This document shows positions 43,850 through 52,761 of a DNA stretch of 64,000 nt, one piece after another. Origin of the DNA: Mesorhizobium loti (GTDB lineage: Bacteria > Pseudomonadota > Alphaproteobacteria > Rhizobiales > Rhizobiaceae); the NCBI GenBank assembly GCA_002356515.1, contig AP017605.1:6495020-6559019 (forward strand), read 5' to 3'. Both the position numbers and the translations under genes were made by a program. Every line of letters begins with the position of its first letter. The stretch's first letter is position 1. A model generated the notes under the pieces. It searched no databases, was not told the origin of the DNA, and saw nothing but the letters and a program-made list of their open reading frames with translations.

Positions 43850-45481
43850 ATGCCCAAGATAATGCTTCACAATTCCGAGGCCCGCCGTGCGCTTGCCCGT
43901 GGCGTCTTCCGGCTCGCCGCCGCCGTCGAGCCGACGCTCGGCCCCAAAGGCATGAACGCCATGATCGACCGGCCGATCGGCACGCCGATGGTGACCCGTG
44001 ACGGCGTCAGCATCGCCTCCGAGATCGAGCTGCACGACCGTTTCGAAAACATGGGCGCGCAAGTCGTCCGCGAAGTGTCGATGCAGACCAACGAGATCGC
44101 CGGCGACGGCACGACGACGGCCATCGTGCTTGCCAATGCGCTGATCCAGGGTGGTGTCGAGGCGAATGAACGGGGCGTGAAATCCGTCGATCTCTGCAAG
44201 GGCATCGATCTTGCCGTGGCGGCGGTGGTGGCCGCTCTCAAGGCTTCCGCCAAACCGGCCAAAGGCAACGGCATCCTGGCGTCGGTCGCCAACATCGCCG
44301 CCACCAATGCCAAGCTTGGCGCACTGGTGGCGGAAGCCCATCAGCGCGTCGGGATCGAAGGCGTCATCACCACCGACTTCAGCGTCACCACCGAAACCAC
44401 GCTCGATGTCGTGGAGGGCATGTCCTTCGAACGCGGCTATCTCTCTCATCACATGGTGACCGATCAGGAGAAGATGGAGGCTGTTCTCGAACGGCCCTAC
44501 ATCCTGATGACCGATCTCAAGATCAAGGAGCCCGGGCAGCTCGACGCGGTTCGCCGCATCGCCGACGAGGATGGCCGGCCGCTGCTGATCGTGTCCGAGG
44601 AAATGTCGCCGGAAGTGGTGGTGACGCTGCTCGGCAAGCAGGGACCTGGAAAATACCTCGTGGTCCATCCGCCCGAATATGGCCATTGGCGCAAGGCGAT
44701 GATGGAGGATCTGGCCATCATCACCGGCGGCAAGGTGATCGCGCGCGATCTCGGCGGCCGGCTCGAGGATGTCACCGCCGAGGATCTCGGCACCGCCGAC
44801 CGGGTGAAGACCAGTTCGTCCTACACCTCGATCATCCGCGGCGGCGGCGACCATGCGGCGATCGCCTCGCGCCGCGCTCAGGTTCAGCGGCAGTATGAAG
44901 CCTCGCAGCCCAATATCGACCAGGACAAGCTGCGCGAGCGTCTGGCCAAGCTCTCCGGCGGCACCGCGATCCTCTACGCCGGCGGCGTCACGCCGGTCGA
45001 GCAGAAACGGACCATCCAGCTGATCGAGGATTCCTTGAATGCGGTGCGCGCCGCATCCGAAGAGGGCGTGGTCGCCGGCGGCGGCTCGGCGCTTGCCCAG
45101 ATCGCGCCACTGCTCGACAAGGTGGCGGCCGGCGTCGATGGCGATGTCGCCGAGGGCGTGCGCCTGGTGCGCTCGGTGCTGTCGCGCCCGCTGTGGCGCA
45201 TCGCCGCCAATGCCGGCGCCGATCCCGAAGCCGTGGTGACCGAGGTCACCCGCATCAATGGCGGCTACGGCTACAACGCCTCGACCGGCGCCTACCAGAA
45301 CATGTTCGAGGCTGGGATCATCGATCCGGTCCGCGTCACCTACACCGCGCTCGCCAACGCGGCGTCCGTGGCGACGCTGATCCTGACCACCGAGACGCTG
45401 ATTGGCGATCTTACAGAGGATGAGGATCCGACAGCCGGGCCGGCACGTGGCGGCGGCTCCGAAAAGCTCGGCCGCGCCTGA
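43850..45481 (+). CDS. mimG: GroEL-like chaperonin dedicated to the monooxygenase
   Basis: 543 residues from ATG 43850 (GGAGGAATC upstream). It is a group I chaperonin with LGPKGMNAMID, the ATPase motif EIAGDGTTTAIVLA and RPLLIVSEEMSPEVVVTLL. It lacks the C-terminal Gly-Gly-Met repeat tail of housekeeping GroEL and instead ends in a polar Gly/Ser-rich tail. No groES is adjacent. In mycobacteria a chaperonin of this group is needed for soluble, active MimA, and the position in the operon points to the same role. Confidence 0.92.
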   Translation: MPKIMLHNSEARRALARGVFRLAAAVEPTLGPKGMNAMIDRPIGTPMVTRDGVSIASEIELHDRFENMGAQVVREVSMQTNEIAGDGTTTAIVLANALIQGGVEANERGVKSVDLCKGIDLAVAAVVAALKASAKPAKGNGILASVANIAATNAKLGALVAEAHQRVGIEGVITTDFSVTTETTLDVVEGMSFERGYLSHHMVTDQEKMEAVLERPYILMTDLKIKEPGQLDAVRRIADEDGRPLLIVSEEMSPEVVVTLLGKQGPGKYLVVHPPEYGHWRKAMMEDLAIITGGKVIARDLGGRLEDVTAEDLGTADRVKTSSSYTSIIRGGGDHAAIASRRAQVQRQYEASQPNIDQDKLRERLAKLSGGTAILYAGGVTPVEQKRTIQLIEDSLNAVRAASEEGVVAGGGSALAQIAPLLDKVAAGVDGDVAEGVRLVRSVLSRPLWRIAANAGADPEAVVTEVTRINGGYGYNASTGAYQNMFEAGIIDPVRVTYTALANAASVATLILTTETLIGDLTEDEDPTAGPARGGGSEKLGRA

Positions 45482-45534
45482 AGCAATCCAGACAATCTCG
45501 ACCCAGACAATCTCTACATTCAAGGGATACGACG

Positions 45535-46578
45535 ATGAAAGCTGCCAGACTCTACGAATACGACCCGAAAATGAACGTCCGCCTCAAGATCGAGGAGGTC
45601 AAGGCGCCGACCATCACCGCGCCCGACGAGGTGATCGTGCGCGTCGGAGCCGCCGGCCTCTGCCGCACCGACCTGCACATCATCGAAGGCGTGTGGAAGC
45701 CGACCATGGATCCCGAGGGCACGCTGTTGCCCTACATCATGGGGCACGAAAATGCCGGCTGGGTCGAGGAGGTCGGCAGCGGCGTCAGGTCGGTCAAGCG
45801 CGGCGACGCGGTCATCTGCCATCCCTTCCGCTCATGCGGCATCTGCCTCAATTGCCGCCATGGCGAGGACATGTATTGCGACAACGGCCAGTTCCCCGGC
45901 CTCGGCATGAATGGCGGCTTCGCCGAATATTTCATCACCAGCGAACGCTCGCTGATCAAGCTCAACGCCAACATCACGCCGATCGAGGTGGCGCCGCTGG
46001 CGGACGCCGGCATCACCGCCTACCGCGCCGCCAAGCGTGCCGCAAAGCTGCTGCGGCCAGGCAGTTATTGCGTGCTGCTCGGCATTGGCGGGCTCGGCCA
46101 CATCGCGCTGCAATCGCTGCACGCGATCTCGGGCTGCCGCATCATCGCAGTCGATCGCGAGCCGGCGGCGCGGGTGCTGGCCAAGGATCTGGGCGCCGAT
46201 TTCATCCTCGATGGCGGGCCGAATGTCGTCGAGGAAGTCGCCCAGATCACCGGCGGTGGCGCGCATGTGGTGATCGATTTCGTCGGCGAACTCGGTGTCG
46301 AGAACATCTGCTGGAAGATGGTGCGCAAGGGCGGGCAATTGTTCGTCGTCGGCTATGGCGGCAACATCAACGTGCCGACCGCGCATCTCGTCATCGAGGA
46401 GATCAACATCGGCGGCAGCCTAGTCGGCAATTTCACCGAGCTTGTCGAACTGATGGAGCTCAACGCCGACGGCAAGGTCAAGATGCACTACACCGAATAC
46501 AATCTCGCCAGCATCAACACCGCCCTCGACGATTTCAAGAACCGCCGGTTCACCGGCCGCGGCGTTATCGTTCCCTGA
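45535..46578 (+). CDS. Zinc-dependent alcohol dehydrogenase
   Basis: 347 residues of the medium-chain Zn ADH family. Catalytic zinc ligands are in GLCRTDLH and MGHENAG; structural zinc cysteines are in FRSCGICLNCRHGEDMYC; the NAD-binding motif is LLGIGGLGHIALQ. It probably oxidises the alcohol made by the monooxygenase, for example 2-propanol to acetone. Last gene of the operon, followed by a strong terminator. The 53-base gap before it contains a short direct repeat. Confidence 0.9.
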   Translation: MKAARLYEYDPKMNVRLKIEEVKAPTITAPDEVIVRVGAAGLCRTDLHIIEGVWKPTMDPEGTLLPYIMGHENAGWVEEVGSGVRSVKRGDAVICHPFRSCGICLNCRHGEDMYCDNGQFPGLGMNGGFAEYFITSERSLIKLNANITPIEVAPLADAGITAYRAAKRAAKLLRPGSYCVLLGIGGLGHIALQSLHAISGCRIIAVDREPAARVLAKDLGADFILDGGPNVVEEVAQITGGGAHVVIDFVGELGVENICWKMVRKGGQLFVVGYGGNINVPTAHLVIEEINIGGSLVGNFTELVELMELNADGKVKMHYTEYNLASINTALDDFKNRRFTGRGVIVP

Positions 46579-46626
46579 GGTTTTCAGAGGCAGGCCACCT
46601 GCCTGATCCAGCGGCCACAATTCCCC

Positions 46627-46659
46627 AACCCATGGCGAAAATGCCATGGGTTTCTTTTT
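46627..46659. terminator. Rho-independent terminator of the monooxygenase operon
   Basis: Perfect ten-base stem AACCCATGGC / GCCATGGGTT around GAAAAT, then TCTTTTT. It lies 50 bases after the dehydrogenase gene and just before the stop of the convergent activator gene, so it may serve both directions. Confidence 0.88.
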
Positions 46660-46669
46660 ACGCTGCGAG

Positions 46670-48748
46670 TCAGAGGAAGCCGCGCCGGATCCCGTATTGG
46701 CCGAGCTTGCGGTAGAGCGTCGGCCGCGAAATGCCGAGCCTCAGCGCAACCTTGCTGAGATTGCCGCTTTCCGCGGCAAGCGCATTCTTGATCGCCTGGC
46801 GTTCCGCATCCTCGAACGTGCATACCGGCGCTTCGAGCATGGTTGCGGGATGGTCGCCGTGCGTGGCGATGCCGTTGCGATTGCCCGCACTGATTTCTCC
46901 GGGAAGATCCGGGAGTTCGATCGTGCCGCCGCGCGACAAGATGTGCAGGCGTTCGACCAGGTTCTTCAGTTCGCGCACATTGCCAGGCCAGCGATAGGCC
47001 AGCAGCGCGTCGAGTGCTTCGTTCGAAAACTCCAGCGGGTCATTGCCGGCCAGCTTCGCTATCTGCCGGTTGAAATGCTCGATCAGCAGCAGCACGTCGT
47101 CACCGCGTTCGCGCAGCGCCGGGACATGGATCGAGACCGCGCCGATGCGGTAGTAGAGATCGCTGCGGAAGCGTCCGGCGGCGACCTCCTGCTTGAGGTC
47201 GCGATTGGTCGAGGCGACCAGCCGCACATCCACCGGCCGGCCCCTGGAGTCACCGATGCGGTGGACCACGCGTTCTTCCAGCACACGCAACAGGAAGGGC
47301 TGGATTTCGAGCGGCAATTCGCCGATTTCGTCGAGGCTGAGCACGCCGCCATTGGCGAGTTCGAAGATACCCGGCTTGCCGTCGCGCGAAGCGCCGGTAA
47401 AGGCGCCGGCGACGTGGCCGAACAATTCGCTGCCGAACAATTCCTTGGTGATCGCGCCACAGTTCATGGCGATGAACGGGTCGTTTTCGCTACGCCGGCT
47501 GCCGGCATGGACCAGCCGCGCGAACAACTCCTTGCCGACACCGGTTTCGCCTTCGATCAGCAACGAGGTGACACCGTTCGACCCGGCCACCCGGGAGGCG
47601 ATATCGACGGCGGCCAGCAATTTTTCGCTTTCGCCGACAATCATCGCCGCGGCTGTCCGCAGGTGTTTGTTCTCCTCCCGGCGGATCACCGTCATGCTGG
47701 AGACGGCCGGCACCGAGGGGAACACCAGAGCCGCGCCACGAAGGTCGCCGTCGAGCTTCAGCGGCGTGACGTGGCAGGAGCGCAGATGCGGCGGCAGCGC
47801 GTTGGCGAGATCGGTGTCGGAGCCGGAGGCCGGCAGGTTCATCAGCCAGCGGCCACGGCCCGGTTCCATCGGGCCGTCCATCATCTCCGTCGTGTCACCA
47901 TTGGGCACGTTGTTGCAGAAGATGGCGCGGCCGCGATGATCGACGATCACCAAACCGTCCTTCCGGCGGTAACTGGGCGCCGATGAAATGAAGGCTTCGA
48001 GCAGACGCGTGCGCTGTTCCTGCTGCTGCTCGGCCAATGCCTTTTCGATCTGCCTGGCGGTGGCGGCAACGAGGGCTGTGTTGTGCGGCCGGAAGATCGG
48101 CGAATAGCCCGACAGGTCGACGACGCCGATGATCTTGCCGTCCAGCGGATCGCGGATCGGCGCGCCGGCGCAGGTCCAGGATTTGATGCCGGCGCAGAAA
48201 TGCTCGGCCGCATGGACGAAAGTCGGCTCACCGGTCCACAGCGCCGTGCCAATGCCGTTGGTTCCAACAGCGCCCTCATTCCATTTGCCGCCGATGGCGA
48301 GGTGGATATCCATGCCGTCATGCAGCGTTTTCTTGTCGCCGATGGCGTCGATCAGCACGCCGTCGCTGTCGGCTAGCACCAGCATAGCGCCTGTCCCGTC
48401 CAGCAACTGGCCAAGCGAGGCGAACGACCGGCGCGCCGCCGAAAGCAGTTCCGCATTGGCGCGGGTCAGATATTCGATCTCGTCGCGATCACTGTTCAGC
48501 GGCGCTTCGATGCCTTGCGCGTTGATACCGCCGGTGGCGCTGCGGTACCAGGAATCGTGGATCAACGAGCGAACGTGGACCGGATCGCGCGCGCTTGTCG
48601 GCTCGTCGGAGAGAAAACTCTCCCAGGCGCGCATGGTGGCGCGCTCATCATAGTCGATCCTGTCCAGAACCAGCTGTCCGGTGGCCATCGACGCATGCGT
48701 CGCTAGAGCATCGGTTTTCATCGGATTGGGGCCGCTCGCGTGTCTCAT
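46670..48748 (-). CDS. mimR: Sigma-54-dependent activator, AcoR/MimR type
   Basis: 692 residues. The N-terminal half (to about residue 330) is a GAF-like sensory region including ADSDGVLIDAIGDK and KSWTCAGAPIRDP, as in AcoR-type regulators. The AAA+ domain follows: Walker A GETGVGKE, sigma-54 contact GAFTGA, Walker B GVLSLDEIGEL. The C-terminal Fis-type helix-turn-helix is NLSKVALRLGISRPTLYRKL. It should activate the sigma-54 promoter at 37288 in response to substrate or product. ATG 48748 is used; Met at 48721 is an alternative and neither has a clear ribosome site. It is convergent with the operon. Confidence 0.92.
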   Translation of the reverse strand: MRHASGPNPMKTDALATHASMATGQLVLDRIDYDERATMRAWESFLSDEPTSARDPVHVRSLIHDSWYRSATGGINAQGIEAPLNSDRDEIEYLTRANAELLSAARRSFASLGQLLDGTGAMLVLADSDGVLIDAIGDKKTLHDGMDIHLAIGGKWNEGAVGTNGIGTALWTGEPTFVHAAEHFCAGIKSWTCAGAPIRDPLDGKIIGVVDLSGYSPIFRPHNTALVAATARQIEKALAEQQQEQRTRLLEAFISSAPSYRRKDGLVIVDHRGRAIFCNNVPNGDTTEMMDGPMEPGRGRWLMNLPASGSDTDLANALPPHLRSCHVTPLKLDGDLRGAALVFPSVPAVSSMTVIRREENKHLRTAAAMIVGESEKLLAAVDIASRVAGSNGVTSLLIEGETGVGKELFARLVHAGSRRSENDPFIAMNCGAITKELFGSELFGHVAGAFTGASRDGKPGIFELANGGVLSLDEIGELPLEIQPFLLRVLEERVVHRIGDSRGRPVDVRLVASTNRDLKQEVAAGRFRSDLYYRIGAVSIHVPALRERGDDVLLLIEHFNRQIAKLAGNDPLEFSNEALDALLAYRWPGNVRELKNLVERLHILSRGGTIELPDLPGEISAGNRNGIATHGDHPATMLEAPVCTFEDAERQAIKNALAAESGNLSKVALRLGISRPTLYRKLGQYGIRRGFL

Positions 48749-48833
48749 TCAGTCATCACAGTACCTTTGAGGTATGCCATTTCTGTATGCTGTCGCGGAT
48801 TGGACGTGCGCAACGGCGCCCAACTGCCTGCCG

Positions 48834-49307
48834 TCAGTCGATGCCGAGTTTCGCCCCGATGTCGGCTGCCAGTTGCTCCTCGGTATAGGTCGCGCTCAGC
48901 CGGGATCCGTCCAGCCCGGTGAGCGCCTTTGCGATGGTTTCGTCGACCGGCGAGAAGAAGCCGTTCTGCTTCGTCGCCAGCACGAAGATCTGCTCGCCGT
49001 TTCGGGCGCGGACGTCGCCGATATGATGAAGCTGGCGGCCGGTGTTCTGATCCTTGGAAATCACACGGCCGTTCATGGTAACGCGGATGGATGGGCTCGC
49101 TTCGGCGGCGGTCGCAGCGCTGCCGCCGACGTGGATGATCAACCCTTCCGCCTTGGGCTGCTGGCGCGGCTTTTTTGAAGCCGAATAACCGCCGCCGCTG
49201 ATCTGGTCGGCAATGCGAGTGATGGTCGAGCGGTTCTGTTCGATCAGTCGTTTGACCTGAACATCCTCGCGCCGCGGGCCGTCCCGCTTGGAGATGATCT
49301 CGACCAT
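48834..49307 (-). CDS. Protein of unknown function, 157 aa
   Basis: Begins MVEIISKRDGPRREDVQVKR at ATG 49307, with a perfect GGGAGGATTC ribosome site; the longer frame upstream is rejected. It is basic at the N-terminus, then has a Gly/Ser-rich linker (ISGGGYSASKKPRQQ) and a C-terminal part with RVTMNGRVISKDQNTGRQLHH. It is soluble. It lies 85 bases upstream of the activator gene on the same strand and may be co-transcribed with it. Not recognised. Confidence 0.68.
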   Translation of the reverse strand: MVEIISKRDGPRREDVQVKRLIEQNRSTITRIADQISGGGYSASKKPRQQPKAEGLIIHVGGSAATAAEASPSIRVTMNGRVISKDQNTGRQLHHIGDVRARNGEQIFVLATKQNGFFSPVDETIAKALTGLDGSRLSATYTEEQLAADIGAKLGID

Positions 49308-49712
49308 GAATCCTCCCAGATTCGTTGGCTTGGCGATGCCGTGGGTACGGCCGCTCTTATTTGCAGCGAACCCTACACTGCCATCGCCAGATGCGCCATT
49401 CACAATAGGTAGCGCCGAAATTCACGTCGTTGGTAGCAGGTGGCTGCTACACGAGATTGCCTGCTGGCCCTTCTGTTTCAAAAAGTTGTGCCTCGGAGCC
49501 GGACAGCCACGCCGAGGTGGTTCGACACTCATTGCGGACGCTTCACCTCTGAGGTAGTTTACACATCTGGATGAGGAAGGTGCCCACTGCCGCGACAGTT
49601 TTCGGTCTTTTTCCGGTTGCTGTCTCGGCGGATTGTGAGTTCTTCAACAGACCTTGATGCCGCAATCTGGGGAGCTTGTGGTCGTCAGGTCGCGGCGGTT
49701 GAGGCAGTTGCC
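49308..49712. promoter_or_regulatory. Divergent intergenic region before the caspase module
   Basis: 405 bases between a minus-strand gene and the first caspase-like gene, so both promoters should lie here. An 18-base palindrome, GTAGCAG-GTGG-CTGCTAC, occupies 49433-49450 and is a candidate operator. The short frames crossing the region are not protein-like. Confidence 0.45.
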
Positions 49713-52262
49713 ATGCTCCGACTTTGCGGATTGATCGCGGTCTTCCTTGTGGCGGTCCTTACGAGCTTCGACGCGTCGGCCGATCGAAGGGTCGCCCTGG
49801 TGATCGGCAATTCCGAGTACCGGGAAATCCCCGCTCTCAAGAACCCCGACAAGGATGCCGAGGACGTATCCAAGACGTTCCGGCTGGCCGGCTTCGAAGT
49901 GTTCGTTGCCAAGGATCTGACAAAGCTGCAGTTCGAAGAGCAGTTCCGCAACTACCTCGCGGCGGCGGACGGGGCCGATCTCTCCGTCGTCTACTATTCC
50001 GGTCATGGCTTTCAGATCGGCGGCGAGAATTTCCTGATCCCCGTGGATGCCTCGCTGAAGAATGCGGCCGACATAGAGGTCCAGGCGGTCAAGCTGAACG
50101 ACGTCCTGCAGCAATTGCGCGCGAAATCGAAGATCCAGGTGATCATCCTCGATGCCTGTCGCAACAATCCGTTTCCGCGCAAGGATTATTGGCTGCGGGA
50201 CCAGCTGATCACGGCGGGCAACACCGGTCTTGCGCAGGTCAAAAGCTCGCTGAACACGCTGATTGCCTTTGCCACCGAGCCGGGGGCGGTCGCTTATGAT
50301 GGCGCGGGAGACCTCAGCCCGTTTTCATCCGCATTCTCGCGTCGTGCGCTGGCGCCGAACCAGGAGATACGTTCGGTCATGGCCGCGGTGCGCCGCGATG
50401 TGGTCGAGGCCACCGACGGCAAGCAGGTTCCCTGGGAAAACTCCTCGCTCATCGACGAAGTCGTGCTGATGCGCCGCGCCAGCCGGCCGTCGCTGCCGCC
50501 GGTTCTTGAGAAGGTCGTGCCGTCGGGTGTCGGACCTGTTGCCCTGGACCTGCCGGAACCGGTCGATGTCGATGGCGGATCAATCACCGTCAGCATCGAA
50601 AGGCCGCCTGCATTTGGGCGCCTGCTGCTGGACGGCAAGGCTGTCGCGGTCGGCGAACCGATCGAGGGCAAGGACTTGCCGCGCCTGAAGATGGATGTGC
50701 CCAAGGGCATCGGTACGCCGGAAGAGGTCGACATGCTGGCCTACGCCACGCATGACAATTGGGGTGGCCAATCTCAGGGCATCATGGTGTTCCGTGTCAA
50801 GAACGGCCAGGGCGCCGAGGGCGAACAGATTGTCGCCTCGCTCGAGACCGAGCAGAAGCAGCAGGTGCTGGAGCGGGGCATCCATATCACCGGCGCCGCC
50901 GAGGCGATCGAAAACCGTCAGATCAGCGTTCCGGTCGGTGTCGGCCCGGTTCCGCTGAAGCTGGATTTCCCGACAAACGATCCCGCGGTCAGCCTGAAAC
51001 TCGCGAGCTATCCGGCAACGGGAACCCTGTCCTTGCCGGATCGTGCGCTGTCGCCGGAGTCGAGCCTGATGGCCGATGAGGTCGACCAGCTGCGCTACGA
51101 ACCCCAGATCGGTGCCGCCGCGCCGGTCGAGGTCGGCTTCGAGATCCGCGCCGACAGCAGCTCATCCAAGCCCGCCACGATGAAGCTGTCGCCAAGCGTC
51201 GATCCATGCGACCAGGCCGCTGGCGAGCCTCTCGACCTGCAAGGCGTCGTCCCGGGCCTGCTGCCGAATGAAATCGGCGCCGAGGCGGTCAAGGCCTGCG
51301 AGGCGGCGGTGAAGACCTATCCCGATGTCGCCCGCTTCCGCTACGAACTGGGCCGGGCGCTGCTTGCGGCCGGCAAGGTCGAGGAAGCCAAGAAAGCCGT
51401 CCAGGCGGCAGCCGACAAAGGCCATGTCCGTGCCGTGTTCGAACTCGGCTACTTCAACGCGACGGGAACGGCAATGCCGATCGACCGCAAGCAGGCCAAC
51501 AGCTTCTACGCGGCGGCGTCCGACAAGGGCGATCCTTACGGGATGACGTCATGGGGGCGTGCCTTGTTCAACGGCTATGGCGTCGAGCGCGATACCGGCA
51601 AGGGGCTGGACCTGCTGCTGAAAGCTGCCGCCATGGGCCATACCTACGCGATGAACGATCTTGCCGCGATCTTCACGGAAGGCCGCAATGGCGTGCCCGC
51701 CGATCCGGCCCGCGCCGTGGCCTTTCTCAAGGCAGGCGTGGAACGGCAGGACATGTATTCGATGAACCTGCTCGGCCGCAACTACCTGGCGGGCGTGGGC
51801 GTCGAGAAGGACCCCGGGCAGGCGCAAGGGCTTTTCCAGAAGGCAATGGATCTCGGCCAGCCTTACGCTCCGGCGAGCCTCGCCCGCATGTATCGCGATG
51901 GCGTCGGCGTAGGGCAGAACCTCAATGAGGCGCAAAGACTGTTCGAACTGGCCACGGCACGCGGCGATCAGTCCGGCGCATATGACCGCGCCGCTCTTGA
52001 AATGCAGAAGGGCGACAAGGCCGACCAGGTGACAGCGGTACGTTATCTGGCCTTCGCGGTGGCACTTGATCTTCGCAAGGAATTGCCGGGCGCCCAGGCG
52101 ACGCTGACGAAATTCGCAGTGAAGGCGAAAACGGCGGCGCTCAAGCAGTTGCGCGGCGAACTCAAGTCGAAGATCGCGGCGAACGGCTCGCTGGATGACC
52201 AACTGGTCAAGACGGCCAGGGCGGTCTGGGAGCAAGCCAATCCGCGTCGGGACTTGTTTTGA
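49713..52262 (+). CDS. Exported caspase-like (C14) protein with tandem Ig-like region and Sel1 repeats
   Basis: 849 residues from ATG 49713. A signal peptide (MLRLCGLIAVFLVAVLTS..ASA) is followed by a caspase fold: RVALVIGNSEYREIPAL, catalytic His98 in YYSGHGF and Cys149 in ILDACRNNPF. The middle 270-530 region carries two similar segments starting GVGPVALDL and GVGPVPLKL. The C-terminal 300 residues are Sel1-like repeats (GHVRAVFELGYFNATGTAM, DPYGMTSWGRALFNGYGV, and so on). It is probably periplasmic. It ends four bases past the TTG at the front of the lipoprotein frame, so the next gene is close behind it. Confidence 0.87.
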   Translation: MLRLCGLIAVFLVAVLTSFDASADRRVALVIGNSEYREIPALKNPDKDAEDVSKTFRLAGFEVFVAKDLTKLQFEEQFRNYLAAADGADLSVVYYSGHGFQIGGENFLIPVDASLKNAADIEVQAVKLNDVLQQLRAKSKIQVIILDACRNNPFPRKDYWLRDQLITAGNTGLAQVKSSLNTLIAFATEPGAVAYDGAGDLSPFSSAFSRRALAPNQEIRSVMAAVRRDVVEATDGKQVPWENSSLIDEVVLMRRASRPSLPPVLEKVVPSGVGPVALDLPEPVDVDGGSITVSIERPPAFGRLLLDGKAVAVGEPIEGKDLPRLKMDVPKGIGTPEEVDMLAYATHDNWGGQSQGIMVFRVKNGQGAEGEQIVASLETEQKQQVLERGIHITGAAEAIENRQISVPVGVGPVPLKLDFPTNDPAVSLKLASYPATGTLSLPDRALSPESSLMADEVDQLRYEPQIGAAAPVEVGFEIRADSSSSKPATMKLSPSVDPCDQAAGEPLDLQGVVPGLLPNEIGAEAVKACEAAVKTYPDVARFRYELGRALLAAGKVEEAKKAVQAAADKGHVRAVFELGYFNATGTAMPIDRKQANSFYAAASDKGDPYGMTSWGRALFNGYGVERDTGKGLDLLLKAAAMGHTYAMNDLAAIFTEGRNGVPADPARAVAFLKAGVERQDMYSMNLLGRNYLAGVGVEKDPGQAQGLFQKAMDLGQPYAPASLARMYRDGVGVGQNLNEAQRLFELATARGDQSGAYDRAALEMQKGDKADQVTAVRYLAFAVALDLRKELPGAQATLTKFAVKAKTAALKQLRGELKSKIAANGSLDDQLVKTARAVWEQANPRRDLF

Positions 52263-52279
52263 TCCACAAGGAGGCGATC

Positions 52280-52558
52280 GTGGGCAGGGCAGTGAAGCAA
52301 GCATTGATTGCAACGATTCTATCCGGTGCCCTGGCGGGGCTAACGGGCTGCATGTCTGTCGCACCCAAGCCCGAACCGGTGCTGACGACGACGAAGCACA
52401 AGACGAAGCTCGTTCGCACGACGTCCACGCCGAAGATCGGCCAGCAGAAGAAGGTCACCGCCAAGAAGGTGATCACGCCGGTTGAGGAAACAGCACCTGT
52501 CGTCGTTCCACCTTTAGGTGGCGGTGGTGGTGGCGGCGGTGGCGGCTGGAGCGGTTGA
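52280..52558 (+). CDS. Small lipoprotein with basic linker and poly-glycine tail
   Basis: 92 residues from GTG 52280, which has AAGGAGG at ideal spacing; an upstream TTG that overlaps the caspase stop is less likely. ALIATILSGALAGLTGC is a lipoprotein signal with the lipobox Cys. The mature part is Lys/Thr-rich, then Pro/Val-rich, and ends in a run of about ten glycines before WSG. It would be membrane-anchored in the periplasm. It follows the first caspase-like gene directly. Function unknown. Confidence 0.72.
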   Translation: MGRAVKQALIATILSGALAGLTGCMSVAPKPEPVLTTTKHKTKLVRTTSTPKIGQQKKVTAKKVITPVEETAPVVVPPLGGGGGGGGGGWSG

Positions 52559-52761
52559 TGGCAGGTCACGGTTTCGCGGCACACCGCCGTTGACTTGGCC
52601 CGCATGCGTGGCCGCCTGCCCATCGCTTGGCACGTCAGTTCCGCGGCCCTGACCTTGACCGGAAGACCGGCTGCAACTGCTCGCCAAGAGGGTGCAAGTG
52701 CTCTATGCTTCGATCGCGTTCGCGCGGTGTCGGTATCGGTAGTCCTGGGCAGGGGCGGTCC

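Noticed and set aside
49288..49557. Plus-strand frame upstream of the first caspase-like gene
   Set aside because: It begins inside the end of a minus-strand gene, has no ribosome site, and its translation looks random.
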